DNA of 64,000 bases from Grammothele lineata (GCA_002150815.3 NDFF03000011.1:372001-436000), one strand, 5' to 3'. Counted from the first letter of the stretch, positions 22,076 through 34,543 are shown. Made by a program: numbers and translations. Notes: generated from the sequence alone by a model not told the origin.

Positions 22076-24186
22076 CTACGCGCAAGTGGCACTGGCAGCA
22101 AAAGGCGCGAAGCCAGACGTCCTGATCGTCTGGCCGTCGATGTCCGCCGCGAGATTGACTTTGGCCGAGCTGGCGCCTAGAAGCGCGGATTGCGGGAAGT
22201 CCACCGTCCAGATCGCGTACAAAGAGTCGGCCCTCCTCGACATAGCTGATGTCGCCGGCGAGAGCTCTGTAGTCTTCACAGTGATGATGGTACCTCCGTT
22301 CGGTCCGGAGCTGAAGATGTCGTACTCGAGGTAGACGCGTGTAGGGCTGACGTCCGCACGCACCTGATAACCGAGTGGTGACGGTTAGCATACGTGCGCA
22401 AGGATTGGGAGAAGGGACGGTTAATTACTGCAGCATTCACGCGCATGACGCCGTCGCTGACAGCGCACGACGAGTTGGCGCGCATGAGCGTGTCCTGGAG
22501 GGCGAACCCGAGGCCATCTTGATCTTCGGTGAGGGCAGCGCTGCTGCTGCCCTCGTCGACCACGAACCAGAACTTGGAGATGCCGGCGGCCTCGCCCAGT
22601 ATGGTGTAGTTGCGAGAGAGCGGCCCGATGTTGTACCACGCAACATCGAAATCACCATCGTTCTTCGCGGTCGCGACCATGTCTCCGTTGTGCCCGAGAG
22701 TTGAATTGAACGCGGGGTCCGTGCTGCCTGCCCGGTCGTTCCAGAGTACGTTAATGGAGCGGGACGCGCTCTCGGACATATTCCAGAACTGTAGGGGATA
22801 TATAGTCGAGGGTCAGGAGGACTCCACGTCGTAAGGCAGAATATGACATACGCGAATTTCACCGGACAGCTGTAGGGTTCCATCCCCCATATAAGTCAAG
22901 AACATGTTCTGAGGTTTCACAGGCAGAGGTTCGATGACTTCGGTTAATTCTACGCCTTTGGGCACGGTGTTGATCATGCGTGCAATGAGCGAACCACAGG
23001 TCGTTTTAAATAGTTCCAAATCCTCGGCGAACCTAGTAGAGCCTGTTAACTCAGCGAGCCACAAACCAAACCATGTCGACGTACGTGTTCATGGTGGTAT
23101 TACCATCGCTGCTAAATATTCGCTTGTCAGAGTTCGTGGTATCGTTGTGGCCGACGACGAGTGGGTTCTGCGTGGTGCTACGGATGTACTCCAGGGCACT
23201 GAAAAAACAATGGTGTTCAGTAGCGACCACGTAACATGAAACGTGAATACCCACACATTGTTGTCGAAGGTGAAAGGCGTGCTGTCGAACGTCGCTGAGA
23301 AGTCGTCGTCGCCTTCGGGTAGATCAACAATGGTCGGGAACGCGCTCGCTTGAACGCCGCCAAGCGCATGGCCGCACGCGACGAGTGAGATCATCTCTGT
23401 CTGGTTGAAGCCCTGGCGCGCGAACGAGGCGATGTGGCTGTCAAGGTCTTGTTGTGGCTGCGGCACACCTGGGCTGTTGGCTTCGGTAGCGTCAATACGA
23501 CCGCCTCTGAAAGGTACCTTGGGGCCATGGCTGGAATAGGATGGATGAGTGGGTTGTCCATGTTGATACAGACGTAATCCCACCATTGCTCGACAGCAGT
23601 CGCAGCACCAAGAGCTATCATATCGGCAACTGAGCTGATAGTCAGGCTCATTCGAGAAACTCAGTGTTGTGCATGACATACCACTGACGTATCGATTAGC
23701 AGCGCGACTGAGATGATTCAGGCTATTGAAGAGGGTCGTGCCAGCGTTCTACACGCAAAAGTAGTCAATATCCATGGCATCCACCCCTGCTTTCGACGCC
23801 TAACAACACACCTCAGGGCGGTCCTGCTCGAACTGGATCGAGGCGTCAAGACCTCCAGATCCATTTTCTATATTGTGCGTCGCCATGTCATGGTACGCCT
23901 GTACGTCGCGCATCCAGTCAGCAATTGCATTCCGGCGATGAAGGAAGCAGTTACTTACTGCTCGCACCCAGTCGGCCGCGTTCGAGCGGTTCGGTGTGTT
24001 GCCGAAGTTAAACGCTTCGCAGTTGATTCCCAGCGCGCCTACTAGAATGCCTCGCGAGTTGTAGCCTTGCTGGTCGTACAACAAGCTCTCGAGCTCGTCT
24101 AGCTGCGGGCTCGGCCAGATATAGGCCGACGCGGTTGCGGCAGCGAGGAGTAGGAATGCAGCTAGTCGTCGAGTGCTCAGAGACAT
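22076..24186 (-). CDS. Secreted heme peroxidase (plant-type superfamily)
   Basis: Peroxide-dependent oxidase of the fungal/plant/bacterial heme peroxidase superfamily. Signal peptide MSLSTRRLAAFLLLAAATASA. The distal heme side is seen as NAADWVRAAYHDMATHN once the intron inside VRA|AYHD is removed, and the proximal His as SLVACGHALGGVQ. Between them lie ADMIALGAATAVEQCHGPKV and FRGGRIDATEANSPGVPQPQ. After the catalytic domain come TTQNPLVVGHNDTTNSDKRI and a C-terminal region of roughly 250 residues (KPQNMFLTYMGDGTLQLSGE ... IDGQTIRTSGF) with no domain I can name. The frame is continuous across about nine introns. It lacks the usual features I would need to call manganese or lignin peroxidase. 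Confidence 0.88.
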
Positions 24187-25244
24187 AGTGAAGCCGGATC
24201 CTCGGTATGTGGTGTGGGGACGCGGTTCTGGCCTACAACATTGCCTGGAGGTGTTTATGTATGTCGTTCCTGGCGACTGAGAACACTGAGAAGCGCGTAT
24301 TGAATGGGCGAGAGCATGCGCGGCCAGGTACCGCCGAGTCCGAACGTGATGGAGGTTTGTGCTACGGTGATGGAGGTTAGTATGTAGTACAGCTGCCTAC
24401 GGTCGAAACGGAATCCGGGGGCTGTTCTACGTCTATCACCGTCCTGTCGCGGAGACGAGCATGGCGGATGTTACGTTAGTCAATGGAGTCAGTTTTGTTG
24501 GTGACCCTATTGAAGAATCTAAAGCGAATTTGAGGCGTTCTAGAAGGGTCCGGAACGCGTGCTTCACAATACGAGGCATGCTCTGAACTGAGGATAGCCT
24601 GTAGCGACAGAGTGAGAAGCAGAGAACTCCGAGGACTGAATATACACACAAAACTCAAGACATGTTTGAGTTGAATTGGACAGGGAGCCCGTTACACCCA
24701 CAATCCAACTTAATGGCCGACGGAGGTCTCCAGCATCCCTGCCGCCGCTCGCTCCCGAACTCATCAGCACATGCGGGCGCGGACGCAGATCCGCAGCAGA
24801 GAGACATTCAACGTCGGTCCCGCATCTCTGCGCGCAGCAGTGACACGCGGAGGTAAACGGCATCCATGGGTAACATTGAATCTCGACTCTTGGCTTCGTA
24901 TCTCCATTGGGTATGTATACGTTCTGCGCAGCGACGCGTGATGGATGTCAAGTGTTGGAAGGGGCGTAAAGGAGGAATCCTGCTCACCCTCTCAGCCGTT
25001 CGAAATCTTTGACTGCAATAGCATGCAGGAATCTTAACGGACTGCACGTCCGGCCGGGATATGTCCTGGGCGACGAAGTCGGAGGAGGGTCGACTCGCGC
25101 CTCCCATTGCGGAAGAGACGTTCATGTCGGACGGACGGGAGCCTAGGACCGCGTATCTATCAAGATAGATTGCCCGACGTCCTCTACATGTATGTAACAT
25201 AGCCATCACCCAGTATCTCACTTTTCCAGACACCGTCGATAGAA
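24187..25244. other. Intergenic: peroxidase promoter and BOR1 3' region
   Basis: About 1.06 kb. A 146-codon open frame (24808-25248, minus) overlaps the BOR1 stop in another frame and shows no family. No gene is called. Confidence 0.4.
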
Positions 25245-27422
25245 TCAAGGCGTCTTCGCCCCGCCAACAGATTCCATTGTCTAGGATATCGTCAGCACCT
25301 AAAAATTACCAGCGAGAATGACAGAACGTACAAATGGAGAGGCCGTGGGACCGTCTAGGATGGACAACTCTTCCTCTGTGAAGGGAAGCCGAGGGACCAG
25401 ATACGTTCGTACCGGCACAAGCAAGAAAATGACAATCGGGAAACCAATGGCAGCTGTAGACGTTCAAATGAGAGACCGCCGCACATAACCATAAAGAAGA
25501 GTCATTACCGATCGTCTGCGTGATGGCCATGGTGGCGCCAAAGCCTACGAGCTGCACCGCGACGAACAGCAAGATCCGCGACTTGCGGACCCTGCGCAGA
25601 GGCTCGTCCACGGGCGTGAGCGCCTTGTCGCGCAGGAAGTAGAGGAGCTTGCGCGTGATGCCGTTCCCTTGTAGTGCGTCTACGCCCATGTACCAGCTGT
25701 ACGAGGACAGTCAGCTCGGAACCACGCCATAGTGTGGGGAGTACGCACAAGAGACCGGCGAGGACACCTCGCGGGATGAGCCCGAGGATGTGCAGGAACG
25801 GCCCGGTAAGTAGGACGAGGCACAGGGCGCCTTGAGCGAGGTTGGAAACGCGCTGCTCGACCACCGCGACGGGGACCTCGTGTCGGCGCATGTCGCCCAT
25901 GCCATCATGCGTCTGCGTGGGATCGGGCTCCAAATCGGAGCCGCGGGGTGGATGTATGCGCGAGCGGGTACGGGTGATGCTGTGTCCGTCTTCAGGGACC
26001 TCGCCGTCCTGGACGGAAGCAGGGCGTTTCTCGTCGCGCCTCGAAGCAACCGAAGGGCTTTCAATGTCGTCCTTCGTGACGCGGCCCATCACTAGAAGCG
26101 AGGTGGTGTGAATCGGCGCTTGGGGGATCAAGCCATTCGGAGCTGGAATGCCTAGAAGGCCTGCGATGAAGGTCGTAATGCCGAGGAGGAAGAAGTCGTA
26201 GTGGAACCCCGGGGGCTTGCGGAGGGGGAATTCCGTTCCTTGTGCCATCAGTGACTGCACGAAAACGTTGAGCACGGCCTGAGACACACTCATAGGGAAT
26301 ACCCACCGAGACATTATGGTCGAAGAAGAACAGCACCCATAGCGCAAAACCGAACGGGAACGCGATTCCAACCCATTTGCCGTCAAGCTCCCAGAACTTG
26401 ACGAGCCACGGGCGGTCTCCAGCGGGCATAAAGGCGTGCCCCGTGGGCAGGGTCGTCGGGTTGGCAGAGTTGAACCGGCCCCAATACGCCATCGCAGACG
26501 ATGCAACCAAGGCAATGGGCATACCATAGTCCGCGAAGAACCGACGAACGTGGCGATGAAAATATGCTGACTGCGAGAGCGAGCGGAACAGGAAGGCCGT
26601 GACGGTCATAAGGAGGGCCAGAATGATGCCGACGAAGGCGCCGTCGAGAGCTCCGGAGGAGCCGTCCGAGGAAGCCGTACCTGTGGAGGGGAACTGTCTC
26701 GTGATGACTTGTACACCGTATTGAAGGTAGACCCAGGAAACGTAGAACCCGAATGTGTCGCATGAGAACAAGGTGACGTATTGCAGGAAGTTGCACCCTG
26801 GCGCTATCCGTCAGTACAGACCTAGACGTTACGGGTAGTAGGACTCACAGTTCAAGGCAGCCGTGATCCAATGCAAGATAGCACCCCACATGTACACCCA
26901 CCCTACAAACTGCAGATAGTTGGGAGCATCCGGTTGTCGTTCTATGATGTCGAATATAGTTTTGTTCAGCACTGTGATGGGACCGGTCACGCCAGCGATG
27001 CACAGAGGCTGGGCTCCGAAGAACGAAAAGATGAAGGCTGCCATGAAGGACGAGAGTAGTACTTCCGCGACGCCATACTGCTGCGTCGTCTCTATGAGGT
27101 CTAGGGAGAAGGCTATCCCCGGTAGGACACTGATGATACGGTGTCTCCTTTGAGTACAACGAATCTAGCATGCATAGTGTGGGTTTACTCACTTGGCGAA
27201 GAAGATGAGGACTATGGCGGGGATGACCCTATAATTCCACGCATCTAACCAGTCACTCGCATAGTATGGTGCCCGTGCGCGAATATCGCGTAGTATGCCC
27301 CTGCCGATGAACGTCGGGATCCAGGACGGCAGCTTGCGCTTTTCGCGAAGAGTAGCAGATCTAGAGACGGAGGCTGGGGTAGGCGTTTCCCCTTGGGGAG
27401 ACAGTCTTCCGCTGCTGTTCAT
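25245..27422 (-). CDS. BOR1: BOR1-type anion (borate/bicarbonate family) transporter
   Basis: Plasma-membrane exporter of the SLC4-like HCO3- transporter family; yeast Bor1 exports borate. The N-terminal cytosolic exon ends APYYASDWLDAWNYRVIPAI. Then come FIFSFFGAQPLCIAGVTGPI (family signature), the membrane spans VSWVYLQYGVQVI and VGIILALLMTVTAFLFRSL, GMPIALVASSAMAYWG, and the conserved loop GLLGIPAPNGLIPQAPIHT. A cytosolic insert rich in Arg/Asp/Ser follows (DEKRPASVQDGEVPEDG). Later pieces are WYMGVDALQGNGITRKLLYF and the family C-terminus LDGPTASPFTMESVGG. About seven introns; all frames join. It is divergent from the ABHD12-like gene. Confidence 0.93.
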
Positions 27423-27838
27423 GTGGATTCGTCAGGTTCGTGAACGTGTCGTTGAGGATGCTCTAGACGGAACGTTCCGAGGCTGGACCATGGCAAGGCG
27501 AGGCGCAGGAGGTTAGCCGCAGAAAAGTGTGCCGCAGGGTCGTACGGTAGTGCATACCGAGGTATTATGTTGGAGACCTAAGCAGGACCATCCTCCGACG
27601 CGGTAGGGAGAGGACGAGGAGCGAGGGGTCGCCGCCTGCGTCTGAGAGGGTGAGAAGGCATTCCCAGTGAGGGCATCGAACAGCAGGTGCTCCGTCGGCA
27701 GAGGAGCGCTCGCTGTGGCCATCGGAGACTCTTTGGCGCGCGATGAGCGCGCGTGTCAAGAGAGGCAGCGAGCGCAGACGCAGCCACGACCTGTGTGCTT
27801 GCATAGACGACGTGGACGACGTACCGACGCCGTGCGCC
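27423..27838. promoter_or_regulatory. Divergent promoter region, BOR1 and ABHD12-like gene
   Basis: About 420 bases between the two start codons. An upstream in-frame ATG of the hydrolase lies at 27743. No specific element identified. Confidence 0.45.
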
Positions 27839-29205
27839 ATGTCCGACTCCCGCCCGACGTCGCCGAGCGGCGGCATCCTCGACAAGCTGCACAAATTCGC
27901 GTTTGCCAGCAGCTGCCTCTACGCTTGTGTCATCGCCCTCCTCGCCACGCCGTTCTTCCAGAGACAGTGAGCGTCCGCACCGGTCCACACGCTCGGCCCT
28001 CTACTCACCCACTCTACAGCGCTCTCTTCCAGCACGGCGTTCGCATCCCTTGGGGGGCAAACTTTGACCTGCCGGAGAAATATGGGCTTGCGCGTGAGTG
28101 CCAATGGCTCGCCCAACGACGCCAGAACTGACCCTCGGCTAGCGGGCAAGACGGTGAACTTCCACCTGAGCACTCCGGACAATCTCACCCTCGGCGCGTG
28201 GTTCATCCTCTCCGATCCATTCTACCAGGGTCGCAGAGCCGCTGCCCTTGGTCCCCTTGAACAGCCGTCCTTGGAGGTTGTGCAGGCCGCCATCAAGGAA
28301 TACCCTACCATCCTCTATTGCCATGGTGCTGCAGCCACGCGTGCCGCCCCCACCCGCGTGTTGCACTACTCCTCTTTCACATCCCGGTTCCGCGCCAATG
28401 TGCTCGCCATTGACTACCGGGGTTTCGGCGAGAGTGAAGGCATCCCATCCTCAGACGGGCTCGTCGAAGACGCGAAGACCGCCTGGCGCTGGCTCATGGA
28501 ACAAGGCGCGAGGCCTCAAGACGTCATGATCATCGGACACAGTCTCGGGACTGCAGTCGCTACTGGCCTTGCTACGTCACTCGCCCGCGAAGACATTAAA
28601 CCGCGTGGCGTCGCGCTTCTCGCTCCGTTCACAACCATGACAACCCTGGTGGAGACCGCGACAATCCGGGGCATCCCAATCTTGCAGCCTCTGCAGAGCT
28701 TCTCCTTCGGTCGGAGTACGTGTATCACCAGGGGTACTCTACCGCCGTGTGTTTTTGCTAACAGAATGATACAGAGCTCGTGAAGTGGTTGGTCCGCCAC
28801 GAATTCGACACACTTTCCATCATCCGAAACATCAACGTGCCTGTCCTCATTGCCCATAGCCAGGACGACATGGATATCCCTTATGCGCATTCTCGCACGC
28901 TTCTGGACACGCTCCTGGATCCACATCTTCCCATGGCTGTTGCCCTTCCCGAGACACCCAGTATCATCCCATCTGCGGAGCAATATGCCGCGTTTGTGGA
29001 AGCGGAAAAGGAGCGACGCCTAGCGCGGAGCGAGCTTGTACGAAAGGTCGAGCTGCCCAGCTTTGGCATGATAGAGGAGTTCGACGGCGCGGCAGGCAAA
29101 GTGGTCTATGTCGAGACGTTCTGGGGCAAGCATAATGAAGTCGGTCTGCAAGAGGGCGTGCAGGACCTCATCGCCACCAATTTCCGTCTTGGTTCCCATC
29201 TCTAG
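27839..29205 (+). CDS. Alpha/beta hydrolase, ABHD12-like lipase
   Basis: Membrane-anchored serine hydrolase resembling ABHD12, which cleaves lysophospholipids and monoacylglycerols. An N-terminal signal-anchor (FAFASSCLYACVIALLATPFF) is followed by the lumenal-type domain. PTILYCHGAAATR carries the oxyanion loop (HG), VLAIDYRGFGESEG the conserved strand, and MIIGHSLGTAVA the nucleophile Ser elbow. IAHSQDDMDIPYAHS is the acid Asp region and GKHNEVG the catalytic His. The triad is therefore complete. Four exons. The start at 27839 (MSDSRPTSPSGG) is preferred because it places the signal-anchor about 20 residues in; an in-frame ATG at 27743 is possible. Confidence 0.9.
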
Positions 29206-29331
29206 GGTCGGCTACTAGATTTCTTGGCCGTAGTGAAGGTTTAGAGGAGAGCATTAAGTTATTGTTTCGGTGCGTCATCCCATAGTACTGCTCGCTAAAA
29301 GCTATTATTTGTAATGTTAGACATGATACAA

Positions 29332-29603
29332 TCATCCTTCGTAATCGTACACATTACTGCACCTCTGCAACTTCTGGTCCCACAGGGCCACTCCTCGTCG
29401 AAGGATCCAGAGATATCGCTCGCGTATCGGTTCGGATGCCCCAGGACTTTCTTGATAGAGCAGTCGTATCGGCCCATGACGGCTCTTCCACTGACTTCTA
29501 CTCTTGAAGGCGAGCTACACAGATCGGCCTTCCAAGTTCTGGTATTAGGTCCGAGACATCATACATGTGTTGCGGAGATGAACAAGAACTCTCGGCATGT
29601 CAT
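29332..29603 (-). CDS. Possible small two-exon gene
   Basis: Exon 1 at 29565-29603 (MTCREFLFISATH) joins in phase 0, through a 50-nt intron at 29515-29564, to exon 2 at 29332-29514 (LAFKSRSQWKSRHG ... YLWILRRGVALWDQKLQRC, stop TGA). The result would be a 73-residue basic protein. Intron size and phase are right and a TATA-like tttatatg lies about 120 bases upstream, but there is no recognised family and a competing 60-codon frame overlaps it (29295-29477). A weak call. Confidence 0.25.
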
Positions 29604-30919
29604 ATTCTGTGAGTCCATCGGTAGCTTATTCTATGGCGGTACGCTCTTGTTGATTCAACGGTTTTAGGACGGAGGTTGCGAGCTCGTGGTGCATCGAAGC
29701 CTCGATGCCTTGGTTACGACATATAAATGCCTCGGGCCCCCAAGTAGAGCTCGAGTGCGCCGCAAAAACGGTCGGTACCTAGCGTTCATCACCGTTCTGT
29801 CTCATGCGGACCCCTCCCTAACCTCACTTGGCTCCTAGGTTTCCTACCGGTGGCCGACGCGCTTCGCTCATCAGGCGTCCGCGCTGCGCTCATGTCATCG
29901 CTTGGCGACTTCGGGTGAGAAAATGCCTCTTATCGTAGGCGTCCCGCTGACGACACTTCCATGTTCGCGCAGCTCGCAGAGTTTGGGCTCCTCGCTGGAA
30001 GTCGGGCCCATGTCCGACTTGACCGCCTCTGCGCCGCCCCCCATACAAGCCGATATTATGATCGGGTCTTGTATCGCCTTCTATTATAGCAAGTCCACCA
30101 AACGGTCCCACCCTCTTCGGCGGCCTGCGCGGACAGAGCGCCAATAATACCGGCCCCGCCTCCGAGACGATTGCTTATGATCGCATGACCTTTTGCCGCA
30201 TGGTCAGTCGTATGTTGGGCTGCTCGGCCGGCAGTGGCAGCCGAGAGGCTGTCCCGATTTAGGCTGAACTCCAGTCGCTTTAACCACGACTTTCCACAGA
30301 CACACGCGCTGCTCAGCGGTTCATGACGCATCTAATGTATCACCAAGCCGGTGGAACGACGACAAGATGCTCAGGCCTATGCAACAGCCGGTACGGCCCA
30401 TGCCCCGACCACGTTTTTCCGCCGACTTTGTGTGGCGAACGGGCGCTTCCATTTCCTTTTTCGGATCAGGTACGCCTGTGCGCAACAAGTGCGCGTTCCA
30501 GGCTCTCGATCTCCGCGGGCCATGCACAGCGCCTCCGAACCCGCGGTGCCGTGTCCGGCGGCGCCTGGCTTTCTGCTGTCTTGTGGGCCTTCTGGTGCCT
30601 CGACGGCGTTTGTGTGCACCCTGTTGGTTCTTTTTTTCTTCTTGTTCAGTGTTTGTTCGAGACTCTGTTGGTCGAACCAGATGCACGACCAGGCCTGCCG
30701 TGAGCCTTCTGAGTTTCGTCCCTGGATGTACTTAAAGACTCTATCGGCGGAGCAAGAACCCTCAGTCCTCGAACCGAGGGCCTTGCCCACTCTTTCCACA
30801 GCCTCTCGGCTCTCCTTCGTATTCGCGACACACCCGGTTTCTCCTTGTACGCTCAGCGCTCCCGTGACGCCGCTCGACACGCCGAACACTTTACGACATT
30901 GTCCGTTGTCTCCCACACG
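29604..30919. other. Intergenic: priA-like gene upstream region
   Basis: About 1.3 kb. Long open frames here on both strands are basic, low-complexity and without codon bias. It contains a short T-rich tract near 30631. Presumably the promoter of the priA-like gene. Confidence 0.4.
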
Positions 30920-32209
30920 ATGCTCACGGCATACACCATCATCTCACTCATCCTCCTGGCCTTCGTGCCGACACTCGTCAACGCGTCGCAGTGTTCAGCC
31001 GGCTCGCACTCCTCGACGGGCCAAACCCCCTGCACACCTTGCACCCCTGGCACCTACCAGAACGGTACGTCTCACTCCGATCATCCTCCCCAACGAACCC
31101 CAGATCACTCACAAGCCCCCTTCCCCCCCTTCCCCACCTCACTCCACCCCACAGCCCAGGGCCAGAAATCGTGCCTCGCCGCGCCCGCAGGCTCGTTCGC
31201 GTTCGTCCCGAACTCAGACGGCTCCGGGGCGACGGACAAGACGGCGTGCGTGCAGGGCACGTACCAGCCGAGCACGGGCCAGGCGGCGTGCCTGCCCTGC
31301 CCCGCGGGCTCGTACTGCAACGGCGTCGGCCGCCAGACCCCGGACCCGTGCCCCCCGGGCCGCTTCTCGGACGTCCCGGGCACGGGCCAGGAGTGCCCGC
31401 TGTGCCCGGCGGGGTCGTTCCAGCCCAAGTCGGGCCAGACGTCGTGCTGCTTGTGGTATGTTCGGTCCCCTTGTTTGTTATTGGGGATGTCGAGGCTTGT
31501 GTGAGGAGAGGGCTGACGGTGCTTTGCAGCTGCATGGGCACCTTCCAGTCGCAGCAGGGCCAGCCGCACTGCCAGAACTGCCCTTTCGGCGGGTCCACGT
31601 CCCCGCTGGGCTCGACAAGCTCTAACCAGTGCGGCAACAAAAACGTCGGCTTGTCCAACACTTGTGACCTGACCAGCTCTGGCCAGTGCCGTAAGTGTTC
31701 ACCTTGTCCCACTTACGGAACCCTTACTCACCTCGTTCATGTTGATCTCCACAGCGGGCGGTGGCAACCCGACGAGCGTAGCGCACCGGCGCACAGTGAA
31801 ACGCAACACGTGCGCCCTCGGCCAGAAGAGCTGCCCCATCTTCGGCTCCTCGTCCGGCCGCGGCTTCCTGAAGGCGTACGAGTGCGTCGACGTGCGGAAC
31901 GACCTGGAGAGCTGCGGTGGGTGCGTGTACGACGACTCGCCGTTCGGGGAGCGCTCGGCGGACGGGGGGCGCGACTGCTCGGCGATCCCCTTCGTCGATG
32001 CGGTGACGTGCCGCGCGGGGCGGTGTATCGTCAGTGAGTGTCTCTTTTTCTGTTGTGTGAGTGTCTAGGGAGTGTGAATACTGACTGTTTGGTGAATAGG
32101 CAAGTGCAGGAATGGATACGTCCCTTCGGCCGACGCGTCGCGCTGCGAGGAGTCGTTCTTGACTGTGCAAGACAGCGTGAGGGAGTGGCATCGCAGGCAC
32201 CTTCTTTGA
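30920..32209 (+). CDS. Secreted cysteine-rich protein, priA-like with ephrin-receptor-like repeats
   Basis: About 300 residues. Signal peptide MLTAYTIISLILLAFVPTLVNA. The N-terminal half is tandem Cys-rich repeats of the Tyr-kinase ephrin-receptor/GCC2-GCC3 kind: CTPCTPGTYQN, KSCLAAPAGSFAF, ACLPCPAGSYCNGVG, CPLCPAGSFQPKSGQTSCC, CMGTFQSQQGQPHCQNCPFG. The C-terminal half matches the conserved module of basidiomycete priA: NTCALGQKSCPIFGSS, GRGFLKAYECVDV, NDLESCGGCVYDD, DCSAIPFVDAVTCRAGRCIV and SKCRNGYVPSADASRC. Five introns with clean frames. Lentinula priA is expressed in primordia; the role here is unknown. Confidence 0.87.
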
Positions 32210-32508
32210 GAGCTGGTCAAAACGTCAGCAGTACTTATGCGGGTGTACGATCGCGAGCGTTCGCAGTTGAGGGGGCCCTTGTGTACCGTTTTGCGCATTC
32301 CTCGACGTTTCGTGCTTGGACGTGTGCTGTATAAGTAGCTTTCTTCGCTTTCCTTGGGCTATCCCAGCGTTTATAGACATATTTGTTCCAACGAAGACCT
32401 CGTGCTTCCATAACGTACACACACGTGAACAGTTTCTAATAGGTATGTTCGAGTACAAACTGCGCTTCTTCTTTCCAGATCTTGATCTCAGTCGTGAGCT
32501 AGTATGGA

Positions 32509-33701
32509 TTACCCGCGTCCGACGAACGGCATCTTTGTGGCCCTATAACAGCATGAATAGACGGGCGGGTGAGTTACCGAAACTGAGACTTCACATGGTA
32601 CGCGAGAATCGCGGGAGCTCAGCATTGAAAAAAAAACGGCGCTTACATCATGTTGAAAGTGAGGACCGTCACGTCCAGAGGGAGGCTTGCGATATGCACA
32701 ATCGCGTCGGCGACATGCTTCGCGTCGAACGTCGCCTCTCCGGAGTAGCTCCCATCTGGTTGGAGTCTGCCCTCAGGAGGGGGAGACATGGCGGTTTGCG
32801 CGCCCCCTGTATGGTTATTGAGGCTACGGGTAAGCTATGTTAGGTATGAACGTACACACCGATGTCTATCTGAGTGCATGTGATGTTAAACGCCCTTCCA
32901 TCCAGGGCGGTCGACTTTGTGAGGCCCGTGATCGCGTGCTTAGACAGCGTGTACGGGGCCGAGTGCGGGCGCGGAACTTGTGCTGAGATGGACCCGTTGT
33001 TGATGATTCGACCTGGTTGGGTGCGTCACGTTCAATAATGTGCTAAGTCCTACGCTGACACATTGGAGAAGGGCGTCTGGCATATAGGTACCTCCTGGTG
33101 GTGACTGAGACTTGAAAGTCTTCACTGCCTCGCGTGTGCAAAGGAACGGGCCTGTGATGTTGGTGTCGAGGACTTTCTTGAAGTCGTCTAGGGAAAGTTG
33201 CTCGATAGGGACGTCGTGAGGCCCCGTAATTCCCGCGTTCTGTACGAGTGAGTCGGAAAAATCAAGGAATGCATATCGAGGCCATGAGAGCGCGTACATT
33301 AAATATCATGTCCACGCGACCTGGATTGTACATGGACGGCTGTAAGCCGCTCATTCAAGAGAGCATGTGGCACTGAATGTAAGTATTACCGAAACGCTCG
33401 ACGGTCGATCGAAAGAGCTCGGAGACGCTGTTCTCGTCGGTGACGTCCCCTTCGAAGACATGTATTTTGGGCGCGTCCCCACAAAGATCTGCGGTTTCAC
33501 GCAGCTTGTCCATGCGTCTGGCAACGATGGCGACACTCCATCCTGCACGAACTAGTGCGATCGCCGTCGCACGACCGATTCCTAGTAGCACGGCATCAGC
33601 AACTCGAGCTACTGGCGTATAAGATGCGAAAGCAAGATGATCGATAGAAGGGTAGCGTTACCTGAGGAGGCCCCCGTTACAATCGCAACCTTGTCAGGCA
33701 T
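32509..33701 (-). CDS. Short-chain dehydrogenase/reductase
   Basis: NAD(P)-dependent oxidoreductase of the classical SDR fold, about 250 residues. It begins [14 protein letters not shown] and, after an intron, [23 protein letters not shown] (cofactor loop; the Arg-Arg suggests NADPH). [12 protein letters not shown] is the adenine-binding Asp and NAGITGPHD the NAG motif. [24 protein letters not shown] carries the Ser, Tyr and Lys of the active site. The last intron splits [13 protein letters not shown], with the stop at 32509. Six to seven exons. Substrate cannot be told. It is convergent with the priA-like gene, 300 bases apart. Confidence 0.92.
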
Positions 33702-34543
33702 TCCTAATATTGAAGATCTTCCTCGTGTACGGCGTTAACGCAAAAGGGAAAAGCCACTTGAGAGCGGTGAGTAGCTTCCATTGCACCTTGGGCCGGCGGT
33801 AGGCACCTCATACAGTAGCCGCCGCGGAGTTTGCGCGGGGTCGAAGCCAATGGGAGCGGTTTGAGATAGAGTTTGGCGCTCATAAGCGCCCATTTCAGGA
33901 CGCTAAGACGCCAACAGACGCTCAATGCTCCCCGCGATATCGGACTTGCTGGAAGGATCATGACCTGTTGGCTCAACTCATGACCTCCTCGACGTGCTCT
34001 TCGACCGTTATCCAGGCTCTGTCTGAGTCGCTCACACGGCTCGGCCAATTGTATTGTGGGACCACGGGGGGAAATCTTCGCCACGAGTCTCTAATAAGTG
34101 CGAGTTCACCGTCGACGTGTGCGCTAGATCCGCGCTTGCGAATACTTCGCTGTCGGCCACGCATTCAATTCGTGTACGTACCATTTACAAGTGAGCGCGG
34201 CGAGATTTTAGCGAAGTCGAGAGAGGCCGGTACATGGAAGAGCATGGAAGGCACGTGAGGCCCCTGTGCATAGAGAATGGATTACGTGCGCAAGCCGAGC
34301 ATGCACGGCGACCCCTGCTCCTGCTCCGGGAAGGTGGCGCAGGCTCCCCTCGACGCTCGCGGAAGTCCCGAGCGTGAGGTCATCATAGCCGACTCCAGGC
34401 TGCGGCCGGGGCCGTACGTCGACGTATGCCTCCTCCTGACAGGCCGAGAGCCACTCTACTTATACCGCCCTGCCTCGAGTACATCCCAGCATCTCCCCAT
34501 CCCCGCCCCCTGAGTCTCGACTGGAGCAGCCCCCCATACCATC
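33702..34543. promoter_or_regulatory. Upstream region of the SDR gene and of the small ORF at 34544
   Basis: About 840 bases without a credible gene. A TATA-like 'cttatacc' lies at 34459-34466, followed by a C/T-rich leader ahead of the ATG at 34544. Confidence 0.4.

Noticed and set aside
24808..25248. 146-codon minus-strand frame as a C-terminal extension of BOR1
   Set aside because: BOR1 already ends with its family-typical TMESVGG tail and stop; this frame overlaps that end out of phase.
30351..31625. 424-codon plus-strand open frame
   Set aside because: Runs in a different frame through the priA-like exons and their promoter; Arg/Pro-rich composition is what a GC-rich shadow frame gives.
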